The notes: generated from the letters alone by a model not told the origin. Positions 1 to 5,885 are shown, counted from the first letter of the stretch. The stretch: DNA of 5,956 nt from Lachnospiraceae bacterium UBA7110 (GCA_002492295.1 DKYC01000067.1:57879-63834), one strand, 5' to 3'. Numbers and translations are program-made.

Positions 1-927
1 TACGGGGCAGCATCCCGTGAATGCGGATGCAAAATTTCCCAGGGAAAATGCAAGGATTTCCTGATTGTCGTTAAGCTTATAGCCGCGTTTGAGCGCATAA
101 TTGTTTTCCGCAAGCAATGTCTGCGCCATAATGACGACGGCAACGGAAAGGCTTGCGCCGATTGCGTCCGTGAAATGGACGGCAAACAGATTGGGAAATG
201 AAAACCGTGGAAGCCCGGTTTCAACAGCCGAAAGACAGACAATGCCCAAGCGCTCCATCGGGGCAAAATACGAAAAGAGGGCGCCTAAAGCAATCATGAC
301 AACTGCCATCGGGAATTTGGGGCAGATGCGCTTTGCCGTAAGTACGACGGCAAGCGTAATGATTCCAAGAATCAAAGAGGGCAGATTAAATACAGGCAGT
401 TCACTGATAATATGCTCCAGGAGTTCAAACAGTTCCCCTGTTCCTGCCGTGCCGCCAAAGAGCTTTGGGACTTGCATGAGAATAACCGTGCAGCATACGC
501 CTGAAATAAAACCGCCCATAACCGGCTTTGATATAAAATTAACAAGTTTTCCTGCACCGAGTATGAAAAAAAGCAGCAGCCATGCCCCGACGTAAAACGT
601 CAGCACGGGAACGACTGTCATTGCTTCGGCGGACTGCGCTTCGATTTCAAAAGACAAGAGCGCTCCGCCAATCAGCGCCGCAGGCGCGGCGTCCACACCG
701 AAAACAAACTGCGGGGAAGTGGAAAACAGGGCAAATATCATAATCGGAAATACAGAACCGTAAAGCCCGTAGACCGCAGGCAGTCCCGCAATCTGCGCAT
801 AACCCATCGCAATCGGAATGGACACGGCGGCTATGATGATTCCGGCGAGAATATCCTTTGGGAGATTTTCCTTTTTGTAGTCTTTTAAGGTGTGCGCAAA
901 AGAGATGTTTGCGAAAAAATTTTTCAT
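1..927 (-). CDS. SulP-family anion (sulfate-type) transporter, N-terminal part, runs off the left edge
   Basis: Integral membrane transporter of the SulP/SLC26 family, which moves sulfate, bicarbonate or other anions across the cytoplasmic membrane. The frame is open from the ATG at 925-927 to base 1 (309 codons, no stop), so the gene is partial. The SulP signature lies near the N terminus: D25-x3-G29, P38, G42-Y43-A44, G48-L49-P50 and G54-L55-Y56, followed by a run of hydrophobic helices. Residues 274-309 (ENNYALKRGY to FTGCCPV) match the segment just before the usual SGS-x-SR motif of the core. The family is usually about 550 residues with a C-terminal STAS domain, which would lie outside, so its presence is unknown. 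A weak GAAAGGG stands 10 nt before the ATG. The gene lies 42 nt after the NTF2-like gene and is probably the last visible member of that operon. The transported anion cannot be inferred. Confidence 0.9.
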   Translation of the reverse strand, partial: MKNFFANISFAHTLKDYKKENLPKDILAGIIIAAVSIPIAMGYAQIAGLPAVYGLYGSVFPIMIFALFSTSPQFVFGVDAAPAALIGGALLSFEIEAQSAEAMTVVPVLTFYVGAWLLLFFILGAGKLVNFISKPVMGGFISGVCCTVILMQVPKLFGGTAGTGELFELLEHIISELPVFNLPSLILGIITLAVVLTAKRICPKFPMAVVMIALGALFSYFAPMERLGIVCLSAVETGLPRFSFPNLFAVHFTDAIGASLSVAVVIMAQTLLAENNYALKRGYKLNDNQEILAFSLGNFASAFTGCCPV

Positions 928-969
928 AACTGCCGTGCCCTTTCGTAGTTGCAATTAACGTTTGCTTTG

Positions 970-1302
970 TTATTTTGGCCTTACAGTCAGCCGTTCAATC
1001 AAACCGTTTTCATCAACGCGTCTTACGGTCGCAATCGCCATAACATTGTATCCGCCGATAGAGGCGATAAATTCCGCCTGCTCGTCGTTTACGACCTCCG
1101 CGTTGGAAATCAGATACTGACGGAACGAAAATTTATTTTTAAAAAACATGTCAATCGCTTCTCGCCCATAAACATGGTATTCATGATGTCCGGAGCTGTT
1201 CGGGCAGTAGTCGGCAAGGCTTCCCTCTGTCGTAAATAATTCCGACAATCCTTTGTTATCGCATTTCTGTAATGCATCAATATATTTTTCAATCGCTTTC
1301 AT
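970..1302 (-). CDS. NTF2/SnoaL-like small protein (possible polyketide/steroid-type cyclase, isomerase or dehydratase fold)
   Basis: A 110-residue cytosolic protein with no signal peptide or membrane segment. It has the outline of the NTF2-like (SnoaL, ketosteroid isomerase, BaiE) superfamily. An N-terminal helix (MKAIEKYIDALQKCD) comes first, then the FTTEGSLADY turn after the second helix. A YGREAIDMFFKNKF helix follows at about 45-58, and the C-terminal strands end in DENGLIERLTVRP. A His-rich segment (H39, H40, H43) could face the pocket, but no catalytic residue is certain. Members of this fold may be isomerases, dehydratases, cyclases or simple ligand binders. The ATG at 1300-1302 has TGGAGGA 9 nt upstream. 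The gene starts 18 nt after the SDR stop, so the two are almost certainly co-transcribed and may act on the same substrate. The fold call is from pattern recognition; the activity is unknown. Confidence 0.75.
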   Translation of the reverse strand: MKAIEKYIDALQKCDNKGLSELFTTEGSLADYCPNSSGHHEYHVYGREAIDMFFKNKFSFRQYLISNAEVVNDEQAEFIASIGGYNVMAIATVRRVDENGLIERLTVRPK

Positions 1303-1311
1303 ACTTTAATA

Positions 1312-1318
1312 TCCTCCA
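1312..1318 (-). promoter_or_regulatory. Ribosome binding site of the NTF2-like gene
   Basis: TGGAGGA (read on the minus strand) lies 9 nt before the ATG at 1302, inside the 18-nt gap after the SDR stop codon. It supports this start and shows that the second gene has its own translation signal. Confidence 0.75.
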
Positions 1319-1320
1319 TT

Positions 1321-2109
1321 TTAATATACTTTTTCAGAATTCAAAAGTGCATCTGTTCCGCCATCGGTAAAGAGGATAATGCCATTGACACCTCTTGCAG
1401 CATCGGATAAAAGGAATTTCATTGATTCTGCAATTTCCGCGGGATCCATCAGTGCATCAGAACCGTATCTGGTCGGAATCGGAAGCGCACTTACCGCAAA
1501 TTTTGCCGCGTCGCTTAAGCTGTCCGTCATCGCAGTCCGCACATTTCCCGGTGCAACTGCATTGACGCGCACGCCGTTTGCCGCCCATGAGGAAGAAATT
1601 CTGCGCACCCATCTTGCCAGCGCATATTTTGTTGCCATATACATTGACTGTCCGACTGTCTGATTCGACGTATCGAACGCGCTTACAATGTTGCAGATAC
1701 GCTGCTCATCGCCGATATTATTAAGCAAGTCCACAATATCCATTCTTCCTGTTCCCTGTGAAATTGTATTTGATACGGTTACAACAACGCTGCCGTGTTT
1801 TTTCTTTAAGAGTTCATACACGCCTCTTGCAAGCCGGACTGTTCCGAAATAATTCAGCGAAATAACAAGCTCATAATTTCCGCAGTTGCCGGAAACGCCG
1901 GCATTACAGATAATACCATCCAGTCCGTCAGGACATTTCTCATAAAGCCCGTCAATTGCAGCCTGTCTGCCTTCCGGCGTCGCAAGGTTGGCGCAGATAT
2001 CACCGCCCTTTAAGTCGATATTGATGACCTCATGTCCGTCCTTTCTCAATAATTCCACTGCTGCGGCCCCGATTCCGCTCGAACCGCCTGTTACTGCATA
2101 AACACTCAT
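1321..2109 (-). CDS. Short-chain dehydrogenase/reductase, 3-alpha-hydroxysteroid-dehydrogenase-like
   Basis: A 262-residue classical SDR oxidoreductase, cytosolic, NAD(P)-dependent. The Rossmann cofactor motif TGGSSGIG spans residues 7-14 at the extreme N terminus. D32 at the end of the second strand suggests NAD(H) preference. CNAG lies at 68-71, the structural N86 is in LNYFG, and the catalytic set is S113, Y157 and K161 (YMATK). The tail contains VNAVAPGNVRTAM and TDGGTDALL. From memory, the short first strand, the EGRQAAI segment, the NYFG motif, the long insert before the catalytic Tyr and the DGG-x-DA end resemble Comamonas 3-alpha-hydroxysteroid dehydrogenase and its Clostridia relatives. 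The substrate could be a steroid, a bile acid or another secondary alcohol. AGGAGG stands 6 nt before the ATG. It is the first gene of the leftward operon. SDR family is near certain; the steroid subfamily is moderately likely. Confidence 0.93.
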   Translation of the reverse strand: MSVYAVTGGSSGIGAAAVELLRKDGHEVINIDLKGGDICANLATPEGRQAAIDGLYEKCPDGLDGIICNAGVSGNCGNYELVISLNYFGTVRLARGVYELLKKKHGSVVVTVSNTISQGTGRMDIVDLLNNIGDEQRICNIVSAFDTSNQTVGQSMYMATKYALARWVRRISSSWAANGVRVNAVAPGNVRTAMTDSLSDAAKFAVSALPIPTRYGSDALMDPAEIAESMKFLLSDAARGVNGIILFTDGGTDALLNSEKVY

Positions 2110-2115
2110 AAGAAT

Positions 2116-2121
2116 CCTCCT
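2116..2121 (-). promoter_or_regulatory. Ribosome binding site of the SDR gene
   Basis: A perfect AGGAGG on the minus strand stands 6 nt before the ATG at 2107-2109 and fixes the start of the first gene of the leftward operon. Confidence 0.9.
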
Positions 2122-2152
2122 GTTTGCATTTTGATAAAATTAATACGTTACG

Positions 2153-2180
2153 ATTATAGTATAGCGCTATTTTGTGGAAT
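2153..2180 (-). promoter_or_regulatory. Probable sigma-A-type promoter of the SDR/NTF2-like/SulP operon
   Basis: On the minus strand a perfect TATAAT occupies 2153-2158. The best -35 at a normal distance is ATTCCA at 2175-2180 (16-nt spacer, only 3 of 6 consensus bases). Transcription would start near 2146, leaving a leader of about 36 nt before the SDR start. The spacer holds a 10-bp palindrome, ATAGCGCTAT (2161-2170), a possible repressor site. The weak -35 suggests activator dependence or low basal output. The imperfect repeat TTTCC/GGAAA at 2194-2210 lies upstream, where an activator could bind. Confidence 0.6.
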
Positions 2181-2279
2181 TTGAAATAGAAAGTTTCCGG
2201 ATGTTGGAAAAAGTTTGTGTATTTTATCATATGGAGCGTAACTTCTGCAAAGATTGATAGTGCGGATTGGGGAAATGCA

Positions 2280-2288
2280 TGGTATAAT
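2280..2288 (+). promoter_or_regulatory. Extended -10 promoter, likely start of the MoxR operon transcript
   Basis: TGGTATAAT is a perfect extended -10 element (TGn plus TATAAT). No good -35 lies at 16-18 nt; the TTGATA at 2254-2259 is 23 nt away, too far. Extended -10 promoters can work without a -35. Transcription would start near 2295, giving a leader of about 146 nt before the MoxR start. A second TATAAT at 2352-2357 lacks both TG and -35 and is less likely to be a promoter. Confidence 0.55.
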
Positions 2289-2306
2289 GTCGTCAGACAT
2301 TATACC
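2281..2306. repeat. Perfect 11-bp inverted repeat overlapping the -10 box and start point
   Basis: GGTATAATGTC (2281-2291) and GACATTATACC (2296-2306) are exact reverse complements separated by GTCA. Allowing one bulged T (2280), GCA (2277-2279) can add three pairs with TGC (2307-2309). The repeat covers the -10 box and the expected start point, the classic place for a repressor operator. In RNA it could form only if transcription began upstream. The regulator is not identifiable from the sequence. Confidence 0.8.
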
Positions 2307-2365
2307 TGCCCGAATGGGCATAAATATACCATGGTTGCGAAGCAATCAAGGTATAATGTTTTTTT
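2295..2365 (+). ncRNA. Candidate structured leader / attenuator or about 70-nt small RNA
   Basis: A transcript from the extended -10 box could fold as follows. P1 is a 10-bp outer stem, ACATTATACC (2297-2306) with GGTATAATGT (2350-2359). P2 is TGCCC-GAAT-GGGCA (2307-2320). P3 is TGGTTGC-GAA-GCAATCA (2332-2348, one G-U pair). P1 is followed at once by Ts to 2365, as in an intrinsic terminator. A competing hairpin pairs TATACC (2325-2330) with GGTATA (2350-2355), enclosing P3. Two exclusive folds before a U-tract ahead of an operon is the layout of an attenuator. It matches no riboswitch class I recognise. Expression and function are inference, and a mobile palindromic repeat is an alternative. 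Confidence 0.35.
2325..2365 (+). terminator. Possible attenuator terminator in the MoxR leader
   Basis: TATACC (2325-2330) pairs with GGTATA (2350-2355). After one A-A mismatch, TGGTTGC (2332-2338) pairs with GCAATCA (2342-2348) around a GAA loop. ATG and then seven Ts (2359-2365) follow. The base of the stem is AT-rich and the T run starts 3 nt after it, so termination by this hairpin alone would be partial at best. The alternative 10-bp stem ending at 2359 abuts the T run directly. Confidence 0.4.
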
Positions 2366-2429
2366 AAGAAGAAAAGGGGATTATGACTTGAAACAGGCGC
2401 GTGAAGAAGCGTTAAGAAAAACATAAAAC

Positions 2430-2435
2430 AGGAGG
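2430..2435 (+). promoter_or_regulatory. Ribosome binding site of the MoxR gene
   Basis: AGGAGG stands 5 nt before the ATG at 2441 and fixes the start of the first gene in the rightward operon. Confidence 0.9.
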
Positions 2436-2440
2436 CACAT

Positions 2441-3397
2441 ATGCAGACAAATGAACTACTTTCCAAAATAGAAGAAAACATCGCCAAAGTAATGATTGGC
2501 AAGCGCGAGGTCACGCGCCTGCTGCTTGCATCGCTCGCCGCAGGCGGACACGTCCTTTTAGAGGACGTGCCAGGCACAGGCAAAACAGTGCTCGCGAAAT
2601 CGCTTGCCAAGTCGATGGGCTGCGAATTTGAGCGCGTGCAGTTTACGCCGGATTTGCTTCCGAGCGATGTGACAGGACTGTCATTTTTTAATCAGGAAGA
2701 GGGCGAATTTACCTTTAAAAAAGGTCCCGTATTTACCAATATTCTATTGGCGGATGAAATCAACCGGGCAACGCCGCGCACGCAGTCAAGCCTGTTGGAG
2801 TGTATGGCGGAGGGACAGGTGACGGTGGACGGGGAAACAAGAGTGCTGGAGCCGCCGTTTTTTGTCATAGCCACGCAAAATCCTGTGGAGACAATCGGCT
2901 GTTTTCCACTTCCTGAGGCGCAGCTTGACCGCTTTCTCATGAAAATCAACATGGGCGGCATGAGTGCGGACGAGGAGCGCGGGTTGATTGACCGCTTTAT
3001 CCGTGCAGAGCCATTGTCGCAGCTTGGAGAAGTGTGCACGGCAGAGGAAATCTGCCAACTGCAAAAGGCGTGCAGAGAAGTCTTTGTGCATGATGATTTA
3101 AGAAACTATATTGTCTCACTTGTGCAGGCAACAAGAAAAAACAGACAAAGCGCTGCATCGACATGGCAGGGAGTAAGTCCAAGAGGGACGCTTGCTTTCC
3201 TGCGTGCGGCACAGGGCTATGCGCTTGTGGAGGGACGCGGTTATGTCGTGCCGGAGGATATCAAGACGGTAGCCGTGCCCGTGCTTTGCCACAGATTCAT
3301 CGGGGAACTGGAAGAAACGCAGAAAGAAAGCTTTGTAATCGGGCTTTTAAACAGCGTGAAGCTGCCCACGGAGGATTGGAAAGCGAAAAGAATATAA
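2441..3397 (+). CDS. MoxR-family AAA+ ATPase
   Basis: A 318-residue cytosolic AAA+ ATPase of the MoxR family. These act as chaperone-like remodelling or maturation factors, usually with VWA-type or DUF58 partners encoded next door. The conserved parts are all present. Walker A is in EDVPGTGKT (K48, T49) and Walker B in LLADE (D105, E106). Sensor 1 is N147 in ATQNP, the arginine finger is R164 in LPEAQLDRF, and sensor 2 is R248 in SPRGT. A C-terminal helical lid follows to the end (RGYVVPEDIKTV, then VLCHRF). Length is typical for the family and nothing looks broken, so it should be an active ATPase. It is the first gene of a three-gene operon. Its stop codon TAA overlaps the Shine-Dalgarno sequence of the DUF58 gene, which suggests coupled translation. 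Family is near certain; the remodelled target is unknown. Confidence 0.97.
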   Translation: MQTNELLSKIEENIAKVMIGKREVTRLLLASLAAGGHVLLEDVPGTGKTVLAKSLAKSMGCEFERVQFTPDLLPSDVTGLSFFNQEEGEFTFKKGPVFTNILLADEINRATPRTQSSLLECMAEGQVTVDGETRVLEPPFFVIATQNPVETIGCFPLPEAQLDRFLMKINMGGMSADEERGLIDRFIRAEPLSQLGEVCTAEEICQLQKACREVFVHDDLRNYIVSLVQATRKNRQSAASTWQGVSPRGTLAFLRAAQGYALVEGRGYVVPEDIKTVAVPVLCHRFIGELEETQKESFVIGLLNSVKLPTEDWKAKRI

Positions 3398-3402
3398 GGA
3401 GG
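3396..3402 (+). promoter_or_regulatory. Ribosome binding site that fixes the DUF58 start at GTG 3409
   Basis: AAGGAGG begins inside the MoxR stop codon and ends 6 nt before GTG 3409-3411. The same frame is open back to an ATG at 3163, but that start has no comparable site, lies deep in the MoxR gene and would add residues unlike any DUF58 protein. GTG 3409 puts the membrane segment at the N terminus, as expected. Confidence 0.88.
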
Positions 3403-3408
3403 AGAAAG

Positions 3409-4551
3409 GTGTTTCTGTTTTTATTGCTTGCAATTATTATTGTCGGCGTATTGTGGGATTTCTATTATAAGAAGGTCTGGCGCAGGGGGGTGGACGTAAA
3501 ACTGTGGTTTGACACCGATACGCTTTACGCGGGTGGACAGACAAAGCTCTACGAGGTGATTGAAAACCGGAAACGGACGCCCCTTCCTATCCTGGAGGTA
3601 GGTTTTCACACGAAAAAGGAGCTTGATTTTGCTGACACTGAAAATACAAGCGTCAGCGACTACATATACAAAAGGGATGTGTTCTCCGTCCTTGGCAGAC
3701 AGCGGATTACAAGAGAGATTGCCGTGGACTGCAGAAAGCGCGGACATTATGCGGTGAGTGACGCAGATCTCACAACGCATACGCTTCTCTATAAAAAAAG
3801 TTACAGTGTCGGAATCGAAACGGACGCGTCGATTTACGTCTATGCAAAAATGACAGATGTGTCAGAAATCATGACCGTCTGCGAACGGATGCTTGGCACG
3901 CTGCAATGTGCGAAACGTCTGTATGAGGATCCATTTGCCTTTCGCACAATCCGCAGTTACACGACAGACGATCCGATGAAAGCCATCAACTGGAAAGCCA
4001 GCGCCAAAACAGGTGCACTCATGGTCAATACCTTTGATTCCGTACAGTCACAGAAAGTAATGATTTTTCTGGATGTTGCAGATACGGGGATTTTAAAACA
4101 GGAAGCCTTGGTCGAGGAGAATATTGCCATTGCGGCAACGCTCGCAAGAAAGCTGTTAAGACAGGGCATCGAAACTGGGTTTGCATGGAACGGTGCAGAC
4201 GGCGGGGAATGGATTTTGCCCACGAACAGAAAGAGCGTTTTAATCGGACTTGAGCGCACACTTGCGGAATATGACGCCGCAAAGGGGACAGTCTTTTTTT
4301 CGCAGATTGTCACAGGCAGGAAAGAGATGCAGGAAAAACTTACGGATGATACGCTTATGATTGTAATTACAAAAAATCCTGATGAAGTCCTTTGGAACAT
4401 ATTGCGGGAAAAATCAAAAGACTTTGCTGTTCTCGTGATTGAAACGGTTTACCGTGGAGAACGGCAGCCTGCAAATGCAAAAGAGCCAGTGCCAGGCGTT
4501 ATGTCCAATTCAAACATGCGTGTGCTGGTCAGGGAGGTGGAGTGCGTATGA
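3409..4551 (+). CDS. DUF58-domain membrane-anchored protein, partner of the MoxR ATPase
   Basis: A 380-residue protein starting at GTG. A single hydrophobic segment (about 2-16, FLFLLLAIIIVGVLW) anchors it, where many DUF58 proteins have two. Residues about 25-140 form a beta-rich region with the RGHY motif (111-114), typical of the part before DUF58. The DUF58 core lies at about 174-211: DPFAFRTIRSY, then DDPMKAINWKASAKTGALMV. A VWA-like domain follows, with strand VMIFLD at 217-222. In the position of a metal-binding DxSxS motif it has DVADTG, so the MIDAS is not conserved. DUF58 proteins sit with MoxR ATPases in envelope-related operons, but their biochemical role is unsettled. The gene follows MoxR after 11 nt, and its TGA overlaps the ATG of the next gene, so the three products are probably made in step. 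Confidence 0.93.
   Translation: MFLFLLLAIIIVGVLWDFYYKKVWRRGVDVKLWFDTDTLYAGGQTKLYEVIENRKRTPLPILEVGFHTKKELDFADTENTSVSDYIYKRDVFSVLGRQRITREIAVDCRKRGHYAVSDADLTTHTLLYKKSYSVGIETDASIYVYAKMTDVSEIMTVCERMLGTLQCAKRLYEDPFAFRTIRSYTTDDPMKAINWKASAKTGALMVNTFDSVQSQKVMIFLDVADTGILKQEALVEENIAIAATLARKLLRQGIETGFAWNGADGGEWILPTNRKSVLIGLERTLAEYDAAKGTVFFSQIVTGRKEMQEKLTDDTLMIVITKNPDEVLWNILREKSKDFAVLVIETVYRGERQPANAKEPVPGVMSNSNMRVLVREVECV
4531..4540 (+). promoter_or_regulatory. Ribosome binding site choosing ATG 4548 over GTG 4542
   Basis: AGGGAGGTGG ends 7 nt before ATG 4548. The upstream in-frame GTG at 4542 would be only 1 nt from it, too close. ATG 4548 also makes an ATGA overlap with the DUF58 stop, a common translational-coupling arrangement. 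Confidence 0.8.
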
Positions 4552-5753
4552 GACTGCTGACTTATCTCCATGCGACATTAATTGAAATGCTTGTACTTCC
4601 GCTATTGTATGCAATTGCCGGGATTCAGGATGCGGATGGTGAAGGAATGCTCTATTTAAAATGCCTGTTGATTCTCGTTCCGGTTGCGGTAACTGAAATT
4701 GCAGTGCGCCGTTTGAAGAATCCGGGCGTTTATCTGCTTTGCGCGCTTGCGGTAACTGGAGCAGTGTGGGGCGTGATACGGCTGTTTTTTGGCGGCAGCG
4801 GAGCGCTATATCCGATTGTAATACTTGCTGAAAGCATTTTTACCGCTTTAATCCGTTTTCGGGAACGCTTAAGGCTTGCAAGACAGCGAAAAGAGAATGA
4901 TTTGTATGCGGCGCCCGCCGTCAGCCTGCTCAACCAGCCGTCGCTTGGGTTTCTGTGGTATTTTGCAGTGATGTATGTAATCGGCATTCTTTTTTATTCC
5001 AAAACGCTTTGCGATTATGCTTTTTGGAACGGGGCGGTTTACTTTTTTGCCGCACTTGCGTATACCTACATCACAGGAACCAATCACTATCTTGGGTTAA
5101 ACAGGCGGACAAAAAGCATCCCGCGAAAAAGGCTTTATACAATCGGTTCGGGAATGCTGGGACTTTTTGCCGGACTTGTACTGATTGCAATGCTGCCCTC
5201 TTTTTTGCTTGCGGGACAGCGGCGTTATACAGATATCCGGACATGGTCCGACAATATGCAGTTTGCAGAATATCAGCCAGAGATTCCGCAGCAGACAGGC
5301 GGGGACGGCTATCCGGGTGACGACTGGATTATGATGTTAAATGAAGGCGGGGCGCCGCCGGAGCCTTCAAAGCTTTGGACATATCTTGGGTGGATTTTTG
5401 CCGTGGCAGGTATTGTATTTTTGATTTACGAAGCAGTAAAAATGCTCCGGCAAGTGTTTCATGAATTTCGGGACAGCTTTGATGAAAACGGCGATAAGGT
5501 GGAGGAGCTTGATGATGAACCGTCGCAAAAGGAAGAACGCCTGAATTTAAGACGCAGCAGGAAGTCTGACAGTGAATCCGAGCGTATCAGGCGTACCTAT
5601 AGGCGGACGATAAGGAAACACCGCAATGAAATCCCCGCGCCGTATGAGTCCCCGTCAGAGCTTGAGAAAAATGCGGGACTTTCTGAGGATGAGGAAATGA
5701 AGCTGCTCCATAAAAAATACGAAAGTGTCCGATACGGGCAGAAGGTAAGATAG
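4548..5753 (+). CDS. Polytopic membrane protein with DUF4129-like C-terminal tail, TgpA-like without transglutaminase domain
   Basis: A 401-residue integral membrane protein. By eye there are about eight helices: near 8-25, 35-53, 60-81, 86-104, 134-150, 155-176, 196-223 and 277-298. A polar, Gly/Pro-rich loop of about 53 residues (224-276) lies between the last two. A charged cytoplasmic tail follows (299-401). Its end (RTYRRTIRK at 349-357, ESPSELE at 367-373, KKYESVRYG at 389-397) matches the pattern of DUF4129, the domain that closes TgpA-type membrane transglutaminases. In those proteins a transglutaminase-like domain fills the outer loop. Here the loop contains no Cys or His and is far too short, so the enzyme part is missing. 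With MoxR and DUF58 before it, this is probably the membrane scaffold of the complex. It could also be a divergent unrelated membrane protein. No gene name is recognised. Confidence 0.85.
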   Translation: MRLLTYLHATLIEMLVLPLLYAIAGIQDADGEGMLYLKCLLILVPVAVTEIAVRRLKNPGVYLLCALAVTGAVWGVIRLFFGGSGALYPIVILAESIFTALIRFRERLRLARQRKENDLYAAPAVSLLNQPSLGFLWYFAVMYVIGILFYSKTLCDYAFWNGAVYFFAALAYTYITGTNHYLGLNRRTKSIPRKRLYTIGSGMLGLFAGLVLIAMLPSFLLAGQRRYTDIRTWSDNMQFAEYQPEIPQQTGGDGYPGDDWIMMLNEGGAPPEPSKLWTYLGWIFAVAGIVFLIYEAVKMLRQVFHEFRDSFDENGDKVEELDDEPSQKEERLNLRRSRKSDSESERIRRTYRRTIRKHRNEIPAPYESPSELEKNAGLSEDEEMKLLHKKYESVRYGQKVR

Positions 5754-5764
5754 GGAAAGCTACG

Positions 5765-5803
5765 AACCTGTCTCAAACGTTCCTGGTTTGAGACAGGTTT
5801 TTT
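5765..5803 (+). terminator. Strong intrinsic terminator of the MoxR operon
   Basis: AACCTGTCTCAAAC (5765-5778) and GTTTGAGACAGGTT (5786-5799) form a perfect 14-bp stem around a 7-nt loop (GTTCCTG). The right arm runs straight into a T-tract (5798-5803). It begins 11 nt after the stop codon at 5753. The opposite strand has no T-tract, so it acts rightward only. It closes the three-gene operon cleanly. Confidence 0.95.
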
Positions 5804-5885
5804 GCGTCATAAAAATCCCGATAAGTGCACATTATAATATAAAAAGAAAGCAGCAACAGCATAAACCGTATCAGAAAGAATTTGC

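Larger units (their letters stand above)
2181..2440. other. Intergenic region between the divergent operons, no protein gene
   Basis: Together with 2110-2180 this is a 331-nt gap. It separates the leftward SDR operon from the rightward MoxR operon. I see no credible gene in it. A 69-codon frame with a GTG start (2217-2426) lacks a Shine-Dalgarno sequence and runs through hairpins. From left to right it holds the TTTCC/GGAAA repeat (2194-2210), an isolated TTGATA (2254-2259), the extended -10 box and its palindrome (2280-2306), small hairpins at 2307-2320 and 2325-2355, the T run at 2359-2365, and the MoxR ribosome binding site. Confidence 0.7.

Noticed and set aside
101..595. 164-codon open frame on the plus strand
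   Set aside because: It is antisense to the SulP gene, whose minus-strand frame carries clear family motifs. The translation has no recognisable domain and there is no ribosome binding site.
2204..2230. Plus-strand promoter TTGGAA ... TATCAT
   Set aside because: The spacer is only 15 nt and both boxes are imperfect. The extended -10 box at 2280 is far better.
2297..2359. Invertible promoter segment flanked by ACATTATACC/GGTATAATGT
   Set aside because: The inverted repeats are short, the enclosed 43 bp is too small for known site-specific inversion, and no recombinase gene is in the window.
2217..2426. 69-codon frame starting at GTG upstream of MoxR
   Set aside because: No Shine-Dalgarno sequence. 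It crosses the palindrome, the hairpins and the T run, and its sequence looks like translated repeat.
2388..2426. Possible 12-residue leader peptide from TTG (MKQAREEALRKT) ahead of MoxR
   Set aside because: AAAAGGGGA stands at a plausible distance, but the start is TTG, the peptide has no run of regulatory codons, and frames this short arise by chance. An ATG at 2383 stops after two codons.
3163..3408. 82-codon N-terminal extension of the DUF58 frame
   Set aside because: It overlaps the MoxR coding region in another frame, reads as low-quality sequence, and the strong AAGGAGG site points to GTG 3409.
5831..5838. TATAAT promoter downstream of the MoxR operon terminator
   Set aside because: It lacks a -35 or a TG extension, is symmetrical (ATTATAAT) in an AT-rich stretch, and the predicted heat-shock promoter lies further right.
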